Shown: positions 1 through 6,529 of the stretch, one piece after another
Layout of the letters: every line of letters begins with the position of its first letter
Position numbering within the stretch: the first letter of the stretch is position 1
Assembly (NCBI GenBank): GCA_038200385.1
Contig: JBBPYA010000223.1
Span: 1-13,646 of the forward strand
Reading direction: 5' to 3'
DNA length: 13,646 bases
From: JBBPYA01 sp038200385
Lineage (GTDB): Bacteria > Actinomycetota > Actinomycetes > Mycobacteriales > Geodermatophilaceae
The notes under the pieces: generated by a model
What the model saw: the letters and a program-made list of their open reading frames with translations, nothing else
The model's database searches: none
Told to the model about the DNA's origin: nothing
Position numbers and translations under genes: made by a program

Positions 1-1105
1 ACACCGTCGTCGGCGTCGTGTCGGTCATCGGCGTCTGCGCCTCGGGCTGCTCCGCGGCGGGAGCCAGGTTGGAGTCGAACCAGTTCGCGGTGTCGATCGC
101 CTCCCCCGCCGGCCGGGGGGAGGACCGCTCGGGCCGCAGCCAGGATCCGCCACCGTCGGCCTCCCCGGCTGCCTCGCCGCCCCCGACGGCGCGACCCAAA
201 CCCTCCAGCGCCTTGCTGAACTCGCTGGGGACGATCCACATCTTGTTGGCGTCGCCCTGGGCGATCTGCGGCAGCGTCTGAAGGTACTGGTAGGCCAGCA
301 GCTGCGGGTCGGGGTCGCCGTTGTGGATGGCGGCGAAGACCGTCTCGATCGCCTTGGCCTGGCCCTGCGCCTCCAGGTACCGCGCGGCGCGCTGACCCTC
401 GGCCCGCAGGATGGCGCTCTGTCGCTCCGCTTCGGCGCTGAGGATCGTGGCCTGCTTGGCGCCCTGCGCCTGCAGGATCTGGGACTGCTTGGTGCCCTCG
501 GCGGTCTTGATGGTCGATTCCCGGGCGCCCTCGGCGTTCAGGATCACCGCCCGCTTGTCCCGGTCGGCCTTCATCTGCTTCTCCATCGACTCCAGGATCG
601 TCGAGGGCGGGTCGATGGCCTTGATCTCCACCCGCGCCACCCGGATCCCCCACGTCCCCGTGGTCCCGTCGAGGACCGAGCGCAGCTGGGAGTTGATGTC
701 GTCGCGGCTGGTCAGCGTCTGTTCCAGATTCAGTCCGCCGACCACGTTGCGCAGCGTCGTGACGGTCAGCTGCTCCATCGCCTGGATGTAGTTCGCGATG
801 CCGTACGTCGCGTCCCGGGCGTCGGTGACCTGGAAGTAGACGACGGTGTCCATGCCGACATTCAGGTTGTCCGCCGTGATGACCGGCTGCGGCGGGAAGG
901 AGACGACCTGCTCGCGCAGGTCGATCCTGGCCCGGACCCGGTCGACGAAGGGCACCAGCAGGGCAAGGCCCGGCGTCAGCGTCCGGTTGTAGCGGCCCAG
1001 CCGCTCCACCACCGAGGCGGTCGCCTGCGGCACGATCCGGACGCTGCGCGCGAGCACGAAAAGGATGAAGACGAGGATCACGCCGAGAGCGATCAGTGCC
1101 GTCAT
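1..1105 (-). CDS. SPFH/band-7 (stomatin/flotillin-like) membrane protein, partial
   Basis: The reading frame is open from an ATG at 1105 to the left edge (about 368 codons), so the C-terminus is missing. Residues about 3-20 form one hydrophobic segment (ALIALGVILVFILFVLA). The SPFH core follows, with family landmarks such as VPQATASVVERLGRY, PGLALLVPFVDRV and VYFQVTDARDATYGI. Residues about 190-290 are a long helical stretch of short repeats (AEGxKQSxIL, AEAERQSAIL) typical of oligomerising flotillin-type proteins. SPFH proteins form membrane-anchored rings that organise membrane domains or proteases. The gene lies 67 bp after nfeD on the same strand, the usual pairing of these families. The M. 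tuberculosis counterpart from memory is Rv1488 (about 380 residues), so little is probably missing. The visible tail is Pro/Thr/Gly-rich and low in complexity. Client and exact role are unknown. Confidence 0.93.
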   Translation of the reverse strand, partial: MTALIALGVILVFILFVLARSVRIVPQATASVVERLGRYNRTLTPGLALLVPFVDRVRARIDLREQVVSFPPQPVITADNLNVGMDTVVYFQVTDARDATYGIANYIQAMEQLTVTTLRNVVGGLNLEQTLTSRDDINSQLRSVLDGTTGTWGIRVARVEIKAIDPPSTILESMEKQMKADRDKRAVILNAEGARESTIKTAEGTKQSQILQAQGAKQATILSAEAERQSAILRAEGQRAARYLEAQGQAKAIETVFAAIHNGDPDPQLLAYQYLQTLPQIAQGDANKMWIVPSEFSKALEGLGRAVGGGEAAGEADGGGSWLRPERSSPRPAGEAIDTANWFDSNLAPAAEQPEAQTPMTDTTPTTV

Positions 1106-1172
1106 GGTGCCGTCCGTTCCGGCCCGCCGGGGCGGGCCTGCTGGTGCGTGGGGTGCTCGGTCACGCTGAGCA

Positions 1173-1628
1173 CTAGACCATGTCGCCGGAGACCACCGCG
1201 GTCGCGCCGCGGATGGACATCACCCGGACCTGCGTTCCGACGTCGAACTGCTCGAGGGAGGTCTGCGCGACCGCCGACCACTCGTCCCCACCGATCTTGA
1301 TCCGGCCCCGGTGCTCGTCGACCGCCTCGGTCACGGTGCCGATCCGCCCGACGAACACCTGGGCCCCGTCGATCTGCGTCGGGTTGCGCTCGGTGAGGTG
1401 CCGGGCGGCGACCGGGCGGACCAGGACCAGCAAGCCGAGTGCGGCCACGATGAAGGTGATCAATTGGAGCAGTACCGGCCCGCCGAGCAGGGCAACCCCG
1501 GCCGTGGCCAGGGCTGCGCCGCCGAACATGAGCAGCACGAGATCCAGCGTGAAGATCTCCGCGGCACCCAGCAGCCCCGCCGCGATGAGCCAGATCAACC
1601 AGGCGGGCATACCCCATCCAATCACCAC
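1173..1628 (-). CDS. NfeD-family membrane protein
   Basis: The 151-residue protein has two to three membrane segments in residues about 8-75 (LIWLIAAGLLGAAEIF, VLLMFGGAALATAGVALL, LITFIVAALGLLVLV). A short soluble C-terminal domain follows (residues about 88-151: GAQVFVGRIGTVTEAV ... GTQVRVMSIRGATAVV), matching the OB-fold NfeD domain. NfeD proteins partner with SPFH/band-7 proteins, and the gene directly precedes one. This is the short form lacking the ClpP-like protease domain. The start is uncertain: GTG at 1628 and GTG at 1625 are adjacent. The GAGGGG upstream is spaced 4 nt from the first and 7 nt from the second, which favours 1625. An ATG seven codons in is also possible. The ribosome site lies inside a perfect hairpin (1630-1646). 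Confidence 0.92.
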   Translation of the reverse strand: MVIGWGMPAWLIWLIAAGLLGAAEIFTLDLVLLMFGGAALATAGVALLGGPVLLQLITFIVAALGLLVLVRPVAARHLTERNPTQIDGAQVFVGRIGTVTEAVDEHRGRIKIGGDEWSAVAQTSLEQFDVGTQVRVMSIRGATAVVSGDMV

Positions 1629-1629
1629 C

Positions 1630-1646
1630 GCGCCCCTCGGGGGCGC
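1630..1646 (-). promoter_or_regulatory. Hairpin overlapping the nfeD ribosome-binding site
   Basis: A perfect 7-bp inverted repeat, GCGCCCC (1630-1636) and GGGGCGC (1640-1646), is separated by 3 nt. It abuts the nfeD GTG starts. The only purine-rich ribosome-binding candidate (GAGGGG on the minus strand) is in the loop and arm, so folding would hide it. The structure is visible; any control of translation is inference. Confidence 0.4.
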
Positions 1647-1696
1647 CTAGCCGCGCGTGGCGACTGGGCACCGCCACCACGCGCCGTGGTCGCCCA

Positions 1697-1739
1697 ACGG
1701 ATGCCGAACCGGTCACGACAGGACCGGATCCGCATCCGT
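1697..1739 (-). terminator. Nested hairpin after the DUF3097 gene
   Basis: The outer stem is 8 bp (1697-1704 with 1732-1739, ACGGATGC/GCATCCGT). A 4x4 internal loop leads to a 6-bp inner stem (1709-1714 with 1722-1727, CCGGTC/GACCGG) and a 7-nt loop. It begins 21 nt downstream of the DUF3097 stop codon and upstream of nfeD, where a terminator would be expected. There is no U-tract on either strand, so it may instead be a processing or mRNA-stability element. Confidence 0.4.
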
Positions 1740-1760
1740 GGCGAGCGAGATCCGCGCCGA

Positions 1761-2651
1761 TCACCGAGCCCGGGCGTCGATGATCTGGTCCGGGTCGACT
1801 TCGGGCCCGGCGGTGACGAAGTCGATCAACCGCTCCACGGCCCCGAGCAGGGGGGTCTCGAGGTCGGCGTACGACGACACCGCGGCCAGTACCCGGCGCC
1901 ACATCTCGCCCGGATCGCCTACTCCGAGGGCCTGGCAGACGCCCTCCTTCCACGGCACCCCGCGGGGCACCGCCGGCCAACCGGGGATCCCGACCGCGGC
2001 CGGCCTGATCGCCTGCCAGATGTCCACGTACGGGTGTCCGGTGATCAGCACATGCCGGTCGTGGATGCCCGCGACCACGCGACTCTCCTTGGACCCGGGA
2101 ACCAGGTGGTCCACGAGCACGCCGAGGCGCCGGTCGGGCGCGGGCCCGAACGCCCGGACCAGGCCCGGCAGGTCGTCGATGCCGTGCAGCGGCTCCACGA
2201 CGACGCCCTCCAGCCGCAGATCGTCGCCCCAGACCCGCTCCACCAGGGCGGCGTCGTGGATCCCCTCGACGTAGAGCCGGCTGGCCCGCGCCACCCTGGC
2301 CCGCTGCCCGGCGACGGCGGTGGAGCCGGAGGCGGTACGCCGTGGCCGGGCGTCCGGGCGAACCGTCGGGCGGGTCACTGTCACGGGGGACCCGTCGATC
2401 AGGAAGGCCGCCGGCCGCAACGGGAACACCCGGTCCCGCCCATGCCTGTCTCGCAGCGTCAGCGCGTCCGCCGTCCAGGCCACCACCGCGCCGCAGAACC
2501 CGGAGCCGGCGTCCTCCACTACGAGTCCGATCTCGGCGGGCCGGACCGGAGCGGGCGGCCGCCGACCCGGCTGGTAGCCGCGCAGGATGTCCGGGCCGTA
2601 CCGGCCGCCGGCGCTCACGGCCGTCGAACCGGACGGCGGCAGGCGGACCAC
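1761..2651 (-). CDS. DUF3097 family protein
   Basis: This 296-residue protein is recognised as the actinobacterial DUF3097 family, apparently the counterpart of M. tuberculosis Rv1486c, which occupies the same place. The N-terminal half (about 40-95) is beta-rich (IGLVVEDAGSGFCGAVVAW, ADALTLRDRHGRDRVFPL). The centre contains RLYVEGIHDAALVERVWG (residues 125-142) and GVLVDHLVPGSKESR (177-191). VEGIHD followed by an aspartate-containing hydrophobic strand resembles the TOPRIM fold, so a nucleic-acid enzyme role is a reasonable guess; this is inference. The start is GTG at 2651. No strong Shine-Dalgarno precedes it, but a TAACGT -10 candidate lies about 20 bp upstream. Residues about 96-122 are Arg/Pro/Thr/Ala-rich and probably a linker. 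The gene is divergent from the plus-strand gene at 2717. Confidence 0.88.
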   Translation of the reverse strand: MVRLPPSGSTAVSAGGRYGPDILRGYQPGRRPPAPVRPAEIGLVVEDAGSGFCGAVVAWTADALTLRDRHGRDRVFPLRPAAFLIDGSPVTVTRPTVRPDARPRRTASGSTAVAGQRARVARASRLYVEGIHDAALVERVWGDDLRLEGVVVEPLHGIDDLPGLVRAFGPAPDRRLGVLVDHLVPGSKESRVVAGIHDRHVLITGHPYVDIWQAIRPAAVGIPGWPAVPRGVPWKEGVCQALGVGDPGEMWRRVLAAVSSYADLETPLLGAVERLIDFVTAGPEVDPDQIIDARAR

Positions 2652-2671
2652 GCGGCAGGGTTCACCGGGCG

Positions 2672-2709
2672 ACGTTATCCGGCGGGACCCGCAACGGCCG
2701 TCGTAGGCT
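2672..2709. promoter_or_regulatory. Divergent promoter region with two -10-like boxes
   Basis: The 65-bp gap between the divergent genes contains TAGGCT (2704-2709, plus strand), which matches TANNNT and ends 7 nt before the ATG at 2717. That spacing is typical of leaderless actinobacterial transcripts. On the minus strand TAACGT (2677-2672) would give a leader of about 14 nt before the GTG at 2651. No convincing -35 boxes are visible. The boxes are read directly; promoter activity is inference. Confidence 0.4.
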
Positions 2710-2716
2710 CGCCGAC

Positions 2717-3640
2717 ATGGAGCGGCACCGGTGCGGACTGCTGGCGGCCTGGGCGACCGCCTGGCTGCGCGGGCGGGTCTCCTACGACGACGTCATCGAC
2801 GCTCTGGTGATTGACAGCGATCATCGGGTGGTCGGCCTTGACGCCAGCGCCGACCCCGTCCCATTGGGCTGGGCCCTGGCCGGCTGGCGGGAGCGCGGCG
2901 AGCGAAGGATCCGCGCTGCACTGCCCGTCCCCGGCGATCCTCGTGGGTTGCCCGGTCCCGGTCCGCTGACCACGGCGGCACTGCTGGCGGGTCAGGCGGC
3001 CTTCGGGGACAGCCTCGGGCTGGTGCCGGAGAACGGACCCGGCGGCGTGCTCTGGACGGCGTACGACATCAGCACCCCCTCGCGGGGTCGGCACCAGCTG
3101 CTCGGCGCTGCCGACCCGCAGCCCGATGTCGTCGAAGCCGGCTCGCCCCCCGATGTCGTCGGGGCTGGCTCGCACTCTGACGTCGGGGCTGGCTCGCAGC
3201 CTGACGTCGGGGCTGGCTCGCACCCTGAGGTCGTCGAGGCCGGCTCGCACCCCGCCGTCGTCGAAGCCGGCTCCCACCCCGCCGTCGTCGAAGCCGGCTC
3301 CCACCCCGCCGTCGTCGAGGCCGACCATGACCTCACCCTCGCCATCCGGGACGCCGCCCGCACGATGAGCCGGCTGGATGTCGCACGCTGGCGACCGGAG
3401 GTCGCCGACCTGCTGGCGGGCACCAGGCACGGCCCGCGGATCCGGCTACCGGCTGGTCACGATCCGCGGGCGGTGGGGCTGCTGGACCGGGCATCCCGGC
3501 TGGCCGACGCCCTGGATCTGGCCACGGCGGACTCGCCGGGCGGCGCCGTCACCGGGTACGAAGCACGGGCCCGCGACGATGCGCTGCGTCCGTTGGCCGG
3601 CGCGGTCCGCCGCGCACTGGTCGCCGCCTACAACAGCTGA
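2717..3640 (+). CDS. Unrecognised protein with a tandem 9-residue repeat
   Basis: This 307-residue product is the only intact plus-strand gene. I do not recognise a named family. Residues 1-45 (CGLLAAWATAWLRGRV, SYDDVIDALV) and about 206-307 (TLAIRDAARTMSRLDVARW, GLLDRASRLADALDLA, DDALRPLAGAVRRALVAAY) look like a normal helical, soluble protein. Residues about 137-205 are eight tandem copies of a D/A-V-V-E-A-G-S-H-P-like unit. There is no signal peptide or membrane segment. The ATG at 2717 is chosen because it sits 7 nt after a TAGGCT box (leaderless) and because the protein-like sequence begins there. The frame is open further upstream, but that part overlaps the DUF3097 gene and is Arg/Pro-rich shadow sequence. 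Divergent placement beside DUF3097 suggests, weakly, shared regulation. The gene is convergent with the acetyltransferase remnant. Confidence 0.8.
   Translation: MERHRCGLLAAWATAWLRGRVSYDDVIDALVIDSDHRVVGLDASADPVPLGWALAGWRERGERRIRAALPVPGDPRGLPGPGPLTTAALLAGQAAFGDSLGLVPENGPGGVLWTAYDISTPSRGRHQLLGAADPQPDVVEAGSPPDVVGAGSHSDVGAGSQPDVGAGSHPEVVEAGSHPAVVEAGSHPAVVEAGSHPAVVEADHDLTLAIRDAARTMSRLDVARWRPEVADLLAGTRHGPRIRLPAGHDPRAVGLLDRASRLADALDLATADSPGGAVTGYEARARDDALRPLAGAVRRALVAAYNS
3125..3331 (+). repeat. In-frame 27/24-bp minisatellite
   Basis: Eight tandem units lie inside the plus-strand gene: 3125-3151, 3152-3178, 3179-3202 (24 bp), 3203-3226 (24 bp), 3227-3253, 3254-3280, 3281-3307 and a degenerate 24-bp unit 3308-3331. 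Units six and seven are identical at all 27 positions. All units are multiples of three and preserve the frame. The encoded units are DVVEAGSPP, DVVGAGSHS, DVGAGSQP, DVGAGSHP, EVVEAGSHP, AVVEAGSHP (twice) and AVVEADHD. Near-identity at the DNA level implies recent expansion, probably by slippage or unequal exchange. Confidence 0.95.
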
Positions 3641-3924
3641 GCCCTTCCTGTGCAGGTACCGGTAGTTCTCGACGAAGCCCCGAGCCAGGTACCAGGCATT
3701 CGCCGCTGCGTCTTCCCTCGTCCAGGCGTCGAGTGTCTTGATCCCACGCGTCGCAAGGTCGGGCATCGCGTGCTCGAGGAGAGCGGTTCGATAGCAGGAC
3801 CGTCGTAGTGAGGCCGCTCGGCGACCACATCGTCGTAGTACTGCGTGGTGAAAAAGCTCAGCAGCCGGCAACGCAGCCAGGCGTGGGCGTCCACATAAGC
3901 GTAGTCGCGGATCGTCAACGCCAC
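3641..3924 (-). pseudogene. GNAT acetyltransferase remnant (internal deletion and frameshift)
   Basis: Two acetyltransferase-like pieces lie in different minus-strand frames. From a GTG at 3924 the first reads LTIRDYAYVDAHAWLRCR, LLSFFTTQYYDDVVAERP and HYDGPAIE, a typical GNAT N-terminus. Near 3780-3792 the reading must change frame to continue as TALLEHAMPDLATRGIKTLD, AWTREDAAANAWYLARGF and VENYRYLHRKG, the C-terminal acetyl-CoA-binding end of such enzymes. The central strands and the R/Q-x-x-G/A acetyl-CoA loop normally between these pieces are absent, about 40-50 residues by family expectation. The C-terminal frame then runs without a stop into the antisense of the neighbouring gene, so the natural end also seems lost. 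The GTG lies 2 nt after the ferrochelatase stop, suggesting it was once the last gene of that operon. It should be non-functional. Confidence 0.8.
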
Positions 3925-3926
3925 GG

Positions 3927-4961
3927 TCAGGACGCGGCGGGGCGGCGGCGGGGGGCCGGACAGCAGCCGGCCGGGCACCGTTCGTGGCTAGGGCCCAGCC
4001 CCCCCAGCGCGAGTCGCGGCCGATCCGGTTCGATGCGCTCCCGCAGCAGGTCCACCAGCATCGCGACAAAGGCGGGGTGGGTGCCGGCCGTCGCCGCCCG
4101 CGCGAACGGCACGCCGAGTTCGGCCGCGGTCTGCGCCGCCTCCGTGTCGAGGTCCCAGCGCACCTCGATGTGGTCGCTGACGAAGCCGATCGGAGCCGCG
4201 ACCACGCCGGGCACGCCGGCCGCGGCCAGCGCCCGAAGCTGGTCGTTGATGTCCGGCTCCAGCCACGGCATGGACGGCGGCCCGCTACGGCTCTGCCACA
4301 CCAGGTCCCAGGACAGCGCGGCGTCCACGGCGTCGACCACCAGTGCGGCCGCGGCCCGCAGCTCCCGTTCGTACAGCCCGCCGTCCGGGCCGGACGAGTC
4401 CGCCATCGAGACCGGGATGCTGTGCGCGGTGAAGACCACCCGGGTGCCGGCCGGCATGCCGGCCAGGGCGACGCGCAGGCCGTCGGCGTTCGCCTGCACG
4501 AAACCTGGGTGGTTGAAGTAGTGCCGGACCTTGTCGATCACCGGCGCGCCGGCACCGGCGCCGGCCCGCGCGCGGTCGATGTCCTCCCAGTACTGCCGGC
4601 AGGCCGAGTACGACGAGTACGCGCTGGTCGGCACCGCCAACGCCCGCTGCACCCCGTTTGAGGTCATCCGCGCGACGGCGTCCTCGACGTACGGCGCCCA
4701 GTTCCGGTTGCCCCAGTACACCGGCAGCGACAGGCCCTGCCGGGACAGCTCGGCCTCCAAGGCCGCGATCAAGGCGCGGTTCTGCTCGTTGATCGGCGAC
4801 ACCCCGCCGAAGTGCTGGTAGTGGTCGGCGACCCCGAGCAGCCGACCGCGCGGGATCCCGCGGCCACGGGTGACGTTCTCCAGGAACGGCAGGACGTCCT
4901 CGGGTCCCTCCGGACCGCCGAAGGACAGCAGGATCATGGCGTCGTACGCCGGTGGGCCCAC
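3927..4961 (-). CDS. hemH: Coproporphyrin ferrochelatase
   Basis: The 344-residue protein (also called cpfC in actinobacteria) inserts Fe2+ into coproporphyrin III in the Gram-positive haem pathway. Landmarks are the N-terminal DAMILLSFGGPEGPEDV, HFGGVSPINEQNR (50-62), VYWGNRNWAPYVEDAV, the catalytic-histidine motif VVFTAHSIP (His180) and GFVSDHIEVRWDLD with Glu266. Cys121 in SACRQYWED plus Cys329, Cys333 and Cys334 near the end (ERCPAGCC) resemble the one-internal, three-C-terminal cysteine set that ligates a [2Fe-2S] cluster in actinobacterial ferrochelatases. A cluster is therefore predicted. The chosen start is GTG at 4961, 11 nt after the fabI stop; an ATG at 4937 is possible. Neither has a clear Shine-Dalgarno, so coupling to fabI is likely. 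The fabG-inhA-hemH order is the mycobacterial one. Confidence 0.97.
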   Translation of the reverse strand: MGPPAYDAMILLSFGGPEGPEDVLPFLENVTRGRGIPRGRLLGVADHYQHFGGVSPINEQNRALIAALEAELSRQGLSLPVYWGNRNWAPYVEDAVARMTSNGVQRALAVPTSAYSSYSACRQYWEDIDRARAGAGAGAPVIDKVRHYFNHPGFVQANADGLRVALAGMPAGTRVVFTAHSIPVSMADSSGPDGGLYERELRAAAALVVDAVDAALSWDLVWQSRSGPPSMPWLEPDINDQLRALAAAGVPGVVAAPIGFVSDHIEVRWDLDTEAAQTAAELGVPFARAATAGTHPAFVAMLVDLLRERIEPDRPRLALGGLGPSHERCPAGCCPAPRRRPAAS

Positions 4962-4972
4962 TGCGGCGCCGG

Positions 4973-5743
4973 CTACACGCCGACGGCGTGGAAGCCGCCG
5001 TCGACGTGGACGATCTCGCCGGTGGTCGCCGGGAACCAGTCCGACAGCAGCGCGACGCAGGCCCGGGCGGCCGGCTCCAGGTCGGTCAGGCTCCAGCCCA
5101 GCGGCGAGCGGTCATCCCACACGTCCTCGAACCCGGCGAAACCGGGGATGCTCTTGGCCGCCATGGTGCGCAGCGGCCCGGCCGAGACCAGGTTCACCCG
5201 GACCCCCGCCGCTCCCAGTTCGCGGGCCAGGTAGCGCGCGCAGGATTCCAGGCCGGCCTTGGCGACGCCCATCCAGCCGTACGCCGGCCACGCGACCTGC
5301 GCGTCGAAGTCCAGCCCGACCACCGAGGCCGGCTCGGCCAGCAACGGGCGTACCGCCTGCACCAGCCCGGCCAGCGACCACGTCGAGACGTGCAACGCCG
5401 TACCGGCATCGCTCCACGGCACCGCGGTGAAGTCCTCGCCGAGCGCGTTCTGCGGCGCGAACCCGATCGCGTGGACTACACCGTCCAGCCCGTCGACGTG
5501 CTCGCGCAGCCGGTCGGCCAGCGACTCGAGGTGCTCGGCGTCGGTGACGTCCAGCTCGAGTACGGCGGGTTCGGTGGGCAGCCGCTTGACGATCCGGCGG
5601 GTGATCGACAGGGCCCGCCCGAAGTTCGTCACGACGACTTGCGCACCCTGCTCCTGCGCCACCCGCGCCGTCGCGAAACCGATCGAGGCCTCGGTGAGCA
5701 CTCCGGCCACCAGGATTCGCTTGCCCTCCAGCAGACCGCCCAC
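4973..5743 (-). CDS. fabI: NADH-dependent enoyl-ACP reductase (FabI/InhA)
   Basis: This 256-residue short-chain reductase carries out the last reduction of each type II fatty-acid elongation cycle. It is closely InhA-like: cofactor loop VLTEASIGFATARVAQEQGA (15-34), ELDVTD (63-68), VVHAIGFAPQ (89-98), GLDFDAQVAWPAYGWMGVAK (143-162) with catalytic Tyr155 and Lys162, and substrate-loop GPLRTMAAKSIPGF. Phe146 matches InhA Phe149. Ala92 sits where InhA has Ser94, the position whose change to Ala gives isoniazid resistance in mycobacteria. The GTG start at 5743 has GGAG with 5-nt spacing, and the gap from fabG is 22 nt. Co-transcription with fabG and hemH is expected. Function is secure; chain-length preference is not visible. 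Confidence 0.97.
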   Translation of the reverse strand: MGGLLEGKRILVAGVLTEASIGFATARVAQEQGAQVVVTNFGRALSITRRIVKRLPTEPAVLELDVTDAEHLESLADRLREHVDGLDGVVHAIGFAPQNALGEDFTAVPWSDAGTALHVSTWSLAGLVQAVRPLLAEPASVVGLDFDAQVAWPAYGWMGVAKAGLESCARYLARELGAAGVRVNLVSAGPLRTMAAKSIPGFAGFEDVWDDRSPLGWSLTDLEPAARACVALLSDWFPATTGEIVHVDGGFHAVGV

Positions 5744-5765
5744 GCCTACTCCGTCCCTCGCATCG

Positions 5766-6470
5766 TCAGTGCCCCATGCCCAGGCCGCCGTCGACCGGGA
5801 TCACCGCGCCGGTGATGTACGCCGCGTCGTCGCCGGCCAGGAACCGCACCGCGGCGGCGACCTCGTCCACGGCGGCGTAGCGACCGAGCGGGACCTGGCC
5901 GAGGATGTCGGCCTTGCGGGCGTCGCTGAGGCCCGCGGTCATCTCGGTGTCGACGAAGCCGGGCGCGACCACGTTCGCCGTGATGTTCCGGCTGCCGAGC
6001 TCCCGGGCGATCGACCGGGCCAGCCCGATCAGGCCCGACTTGGATGCGGCGTAGTTAGCCTGCCCGGCCGACCCGGACAGCCCCACCACCGAGGAGACGA
6101 AGACCATCCGGCCCCACCGGGCCCGCAGCATCTTGGCCGCTGCCCGCTTGGCCACCCGGTAGGAGCCGGTGAGGTTTGCGTCCAGCACCCGGGTGAAGGA
6201 CTCCTCCTTCATCCGCAGCAGGAGCGAGTCATCGGTGATGCCGGCATTGGCCACCAGGATCTCGACGGGGCCGTGTTCGTCCTCGACCGCCGCATAGGCG
6301 CTCTCCACGCTGTCCGCGTCGGTGACGTCGCAGCGCACCCCGAACAGGCCGTCCGGGGGCGGGGAGTTGCGGTGCGTCACGGCGACCCGGTGCCCGTCAT
6401 CGGCGAATCCCCGCGCGATGGCCAGCCCGATGCCGCGGTTGCCGCCGGTGACCAGGACGGATCGACTCAC
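5766..6470 (-). CDS. fabG: 3-oxoacyl-ACP reductase (FabG)
   Basis: The 234-residue SDR reduces beta-ketoacyl-ACP with NADPH, the first reduction of fatty-acid elongation. Motifs in order are TGGNRGIG (8-15), NAG (75-77), Asn99 in DANLTG, VSSVVG with Ser127, YAASK with Tyr140 and Lys144, and APGFVDTEM (169-177). Together they give a complete Asn-Ser-Tyr-Lys catalytic set. The GTG start at 6470 is chosen because GGAAGGG (6476-6482) lies 5 nt upstream and the protein then begins SRSVLVTGG as usual. The frame is open far upstream, but that part is shadow of the VWA gene. It equals mabA/fabG1 of mycobacteria by position. It is followed by fabI at 22 nt, and a TAGCCT -10 candidate lies upstream. 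Confidence 0.97.
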   Translation of the reverse strand: MSRSVLVTGGNRGIGLAIARGFADDGHRVAVTHRNSPPPDGLFGVRCDVTDADSVESAYAAVEDEHGPVEILVANAGITDDSLLLRMKEESFTRVLDANLTGSYRVAKRAAAKMLRARWGRMVFVSSVVGLSGSAGQANYAASKSGLIGLARSIARELGSRNITANVVAPGFVDTEMTAGLSDARKADILGQVPLGRYAAVDEVAAAVRFLAGDDAAYITGAVIPVDGGLGMGH

Positions 6471-6505
6471 GGCTGCCCTTCCGGCCGGGTGAACGGGACC
6501 CGCCG

Positions 6506-6511
6506 AGGCTA
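6506..6511 (-). promoter_or_regulatory. Candidate internal promoter for fabG-fabI-hemH
   Basis: In the 59-bp gap between the VWA stop and fabG, the minus strand has TAGCCT, matching TANNNT. It lies about 35 nt before the fabG start and would give a 5' leader of roughly 29 nt carrying the GGAAGGG ribosome site. No good -35 is seen. The mycobacterial fabG1-inhA operon is known to have its own promoter at the same place, which supports the idea; activity here is inference. Confidence 0.4.
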
Positions 6512-6529
6512 GCCGACCGCCGTCGCGGC

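Noticed and set aside
2342..2716. 5' extension of the plus-strand repeat gene
   Set aside because: It overlaps DUF3097 on the opposite strand and is Arg/Pro-rich with no family-like sequence; ATG 2717 sits 7 nt behind a -10 box.
3125..3331. CRISPR-like array
   Set aside because: Units are contiguous with no spacers and code for protein in frame; it is a minisatellite.
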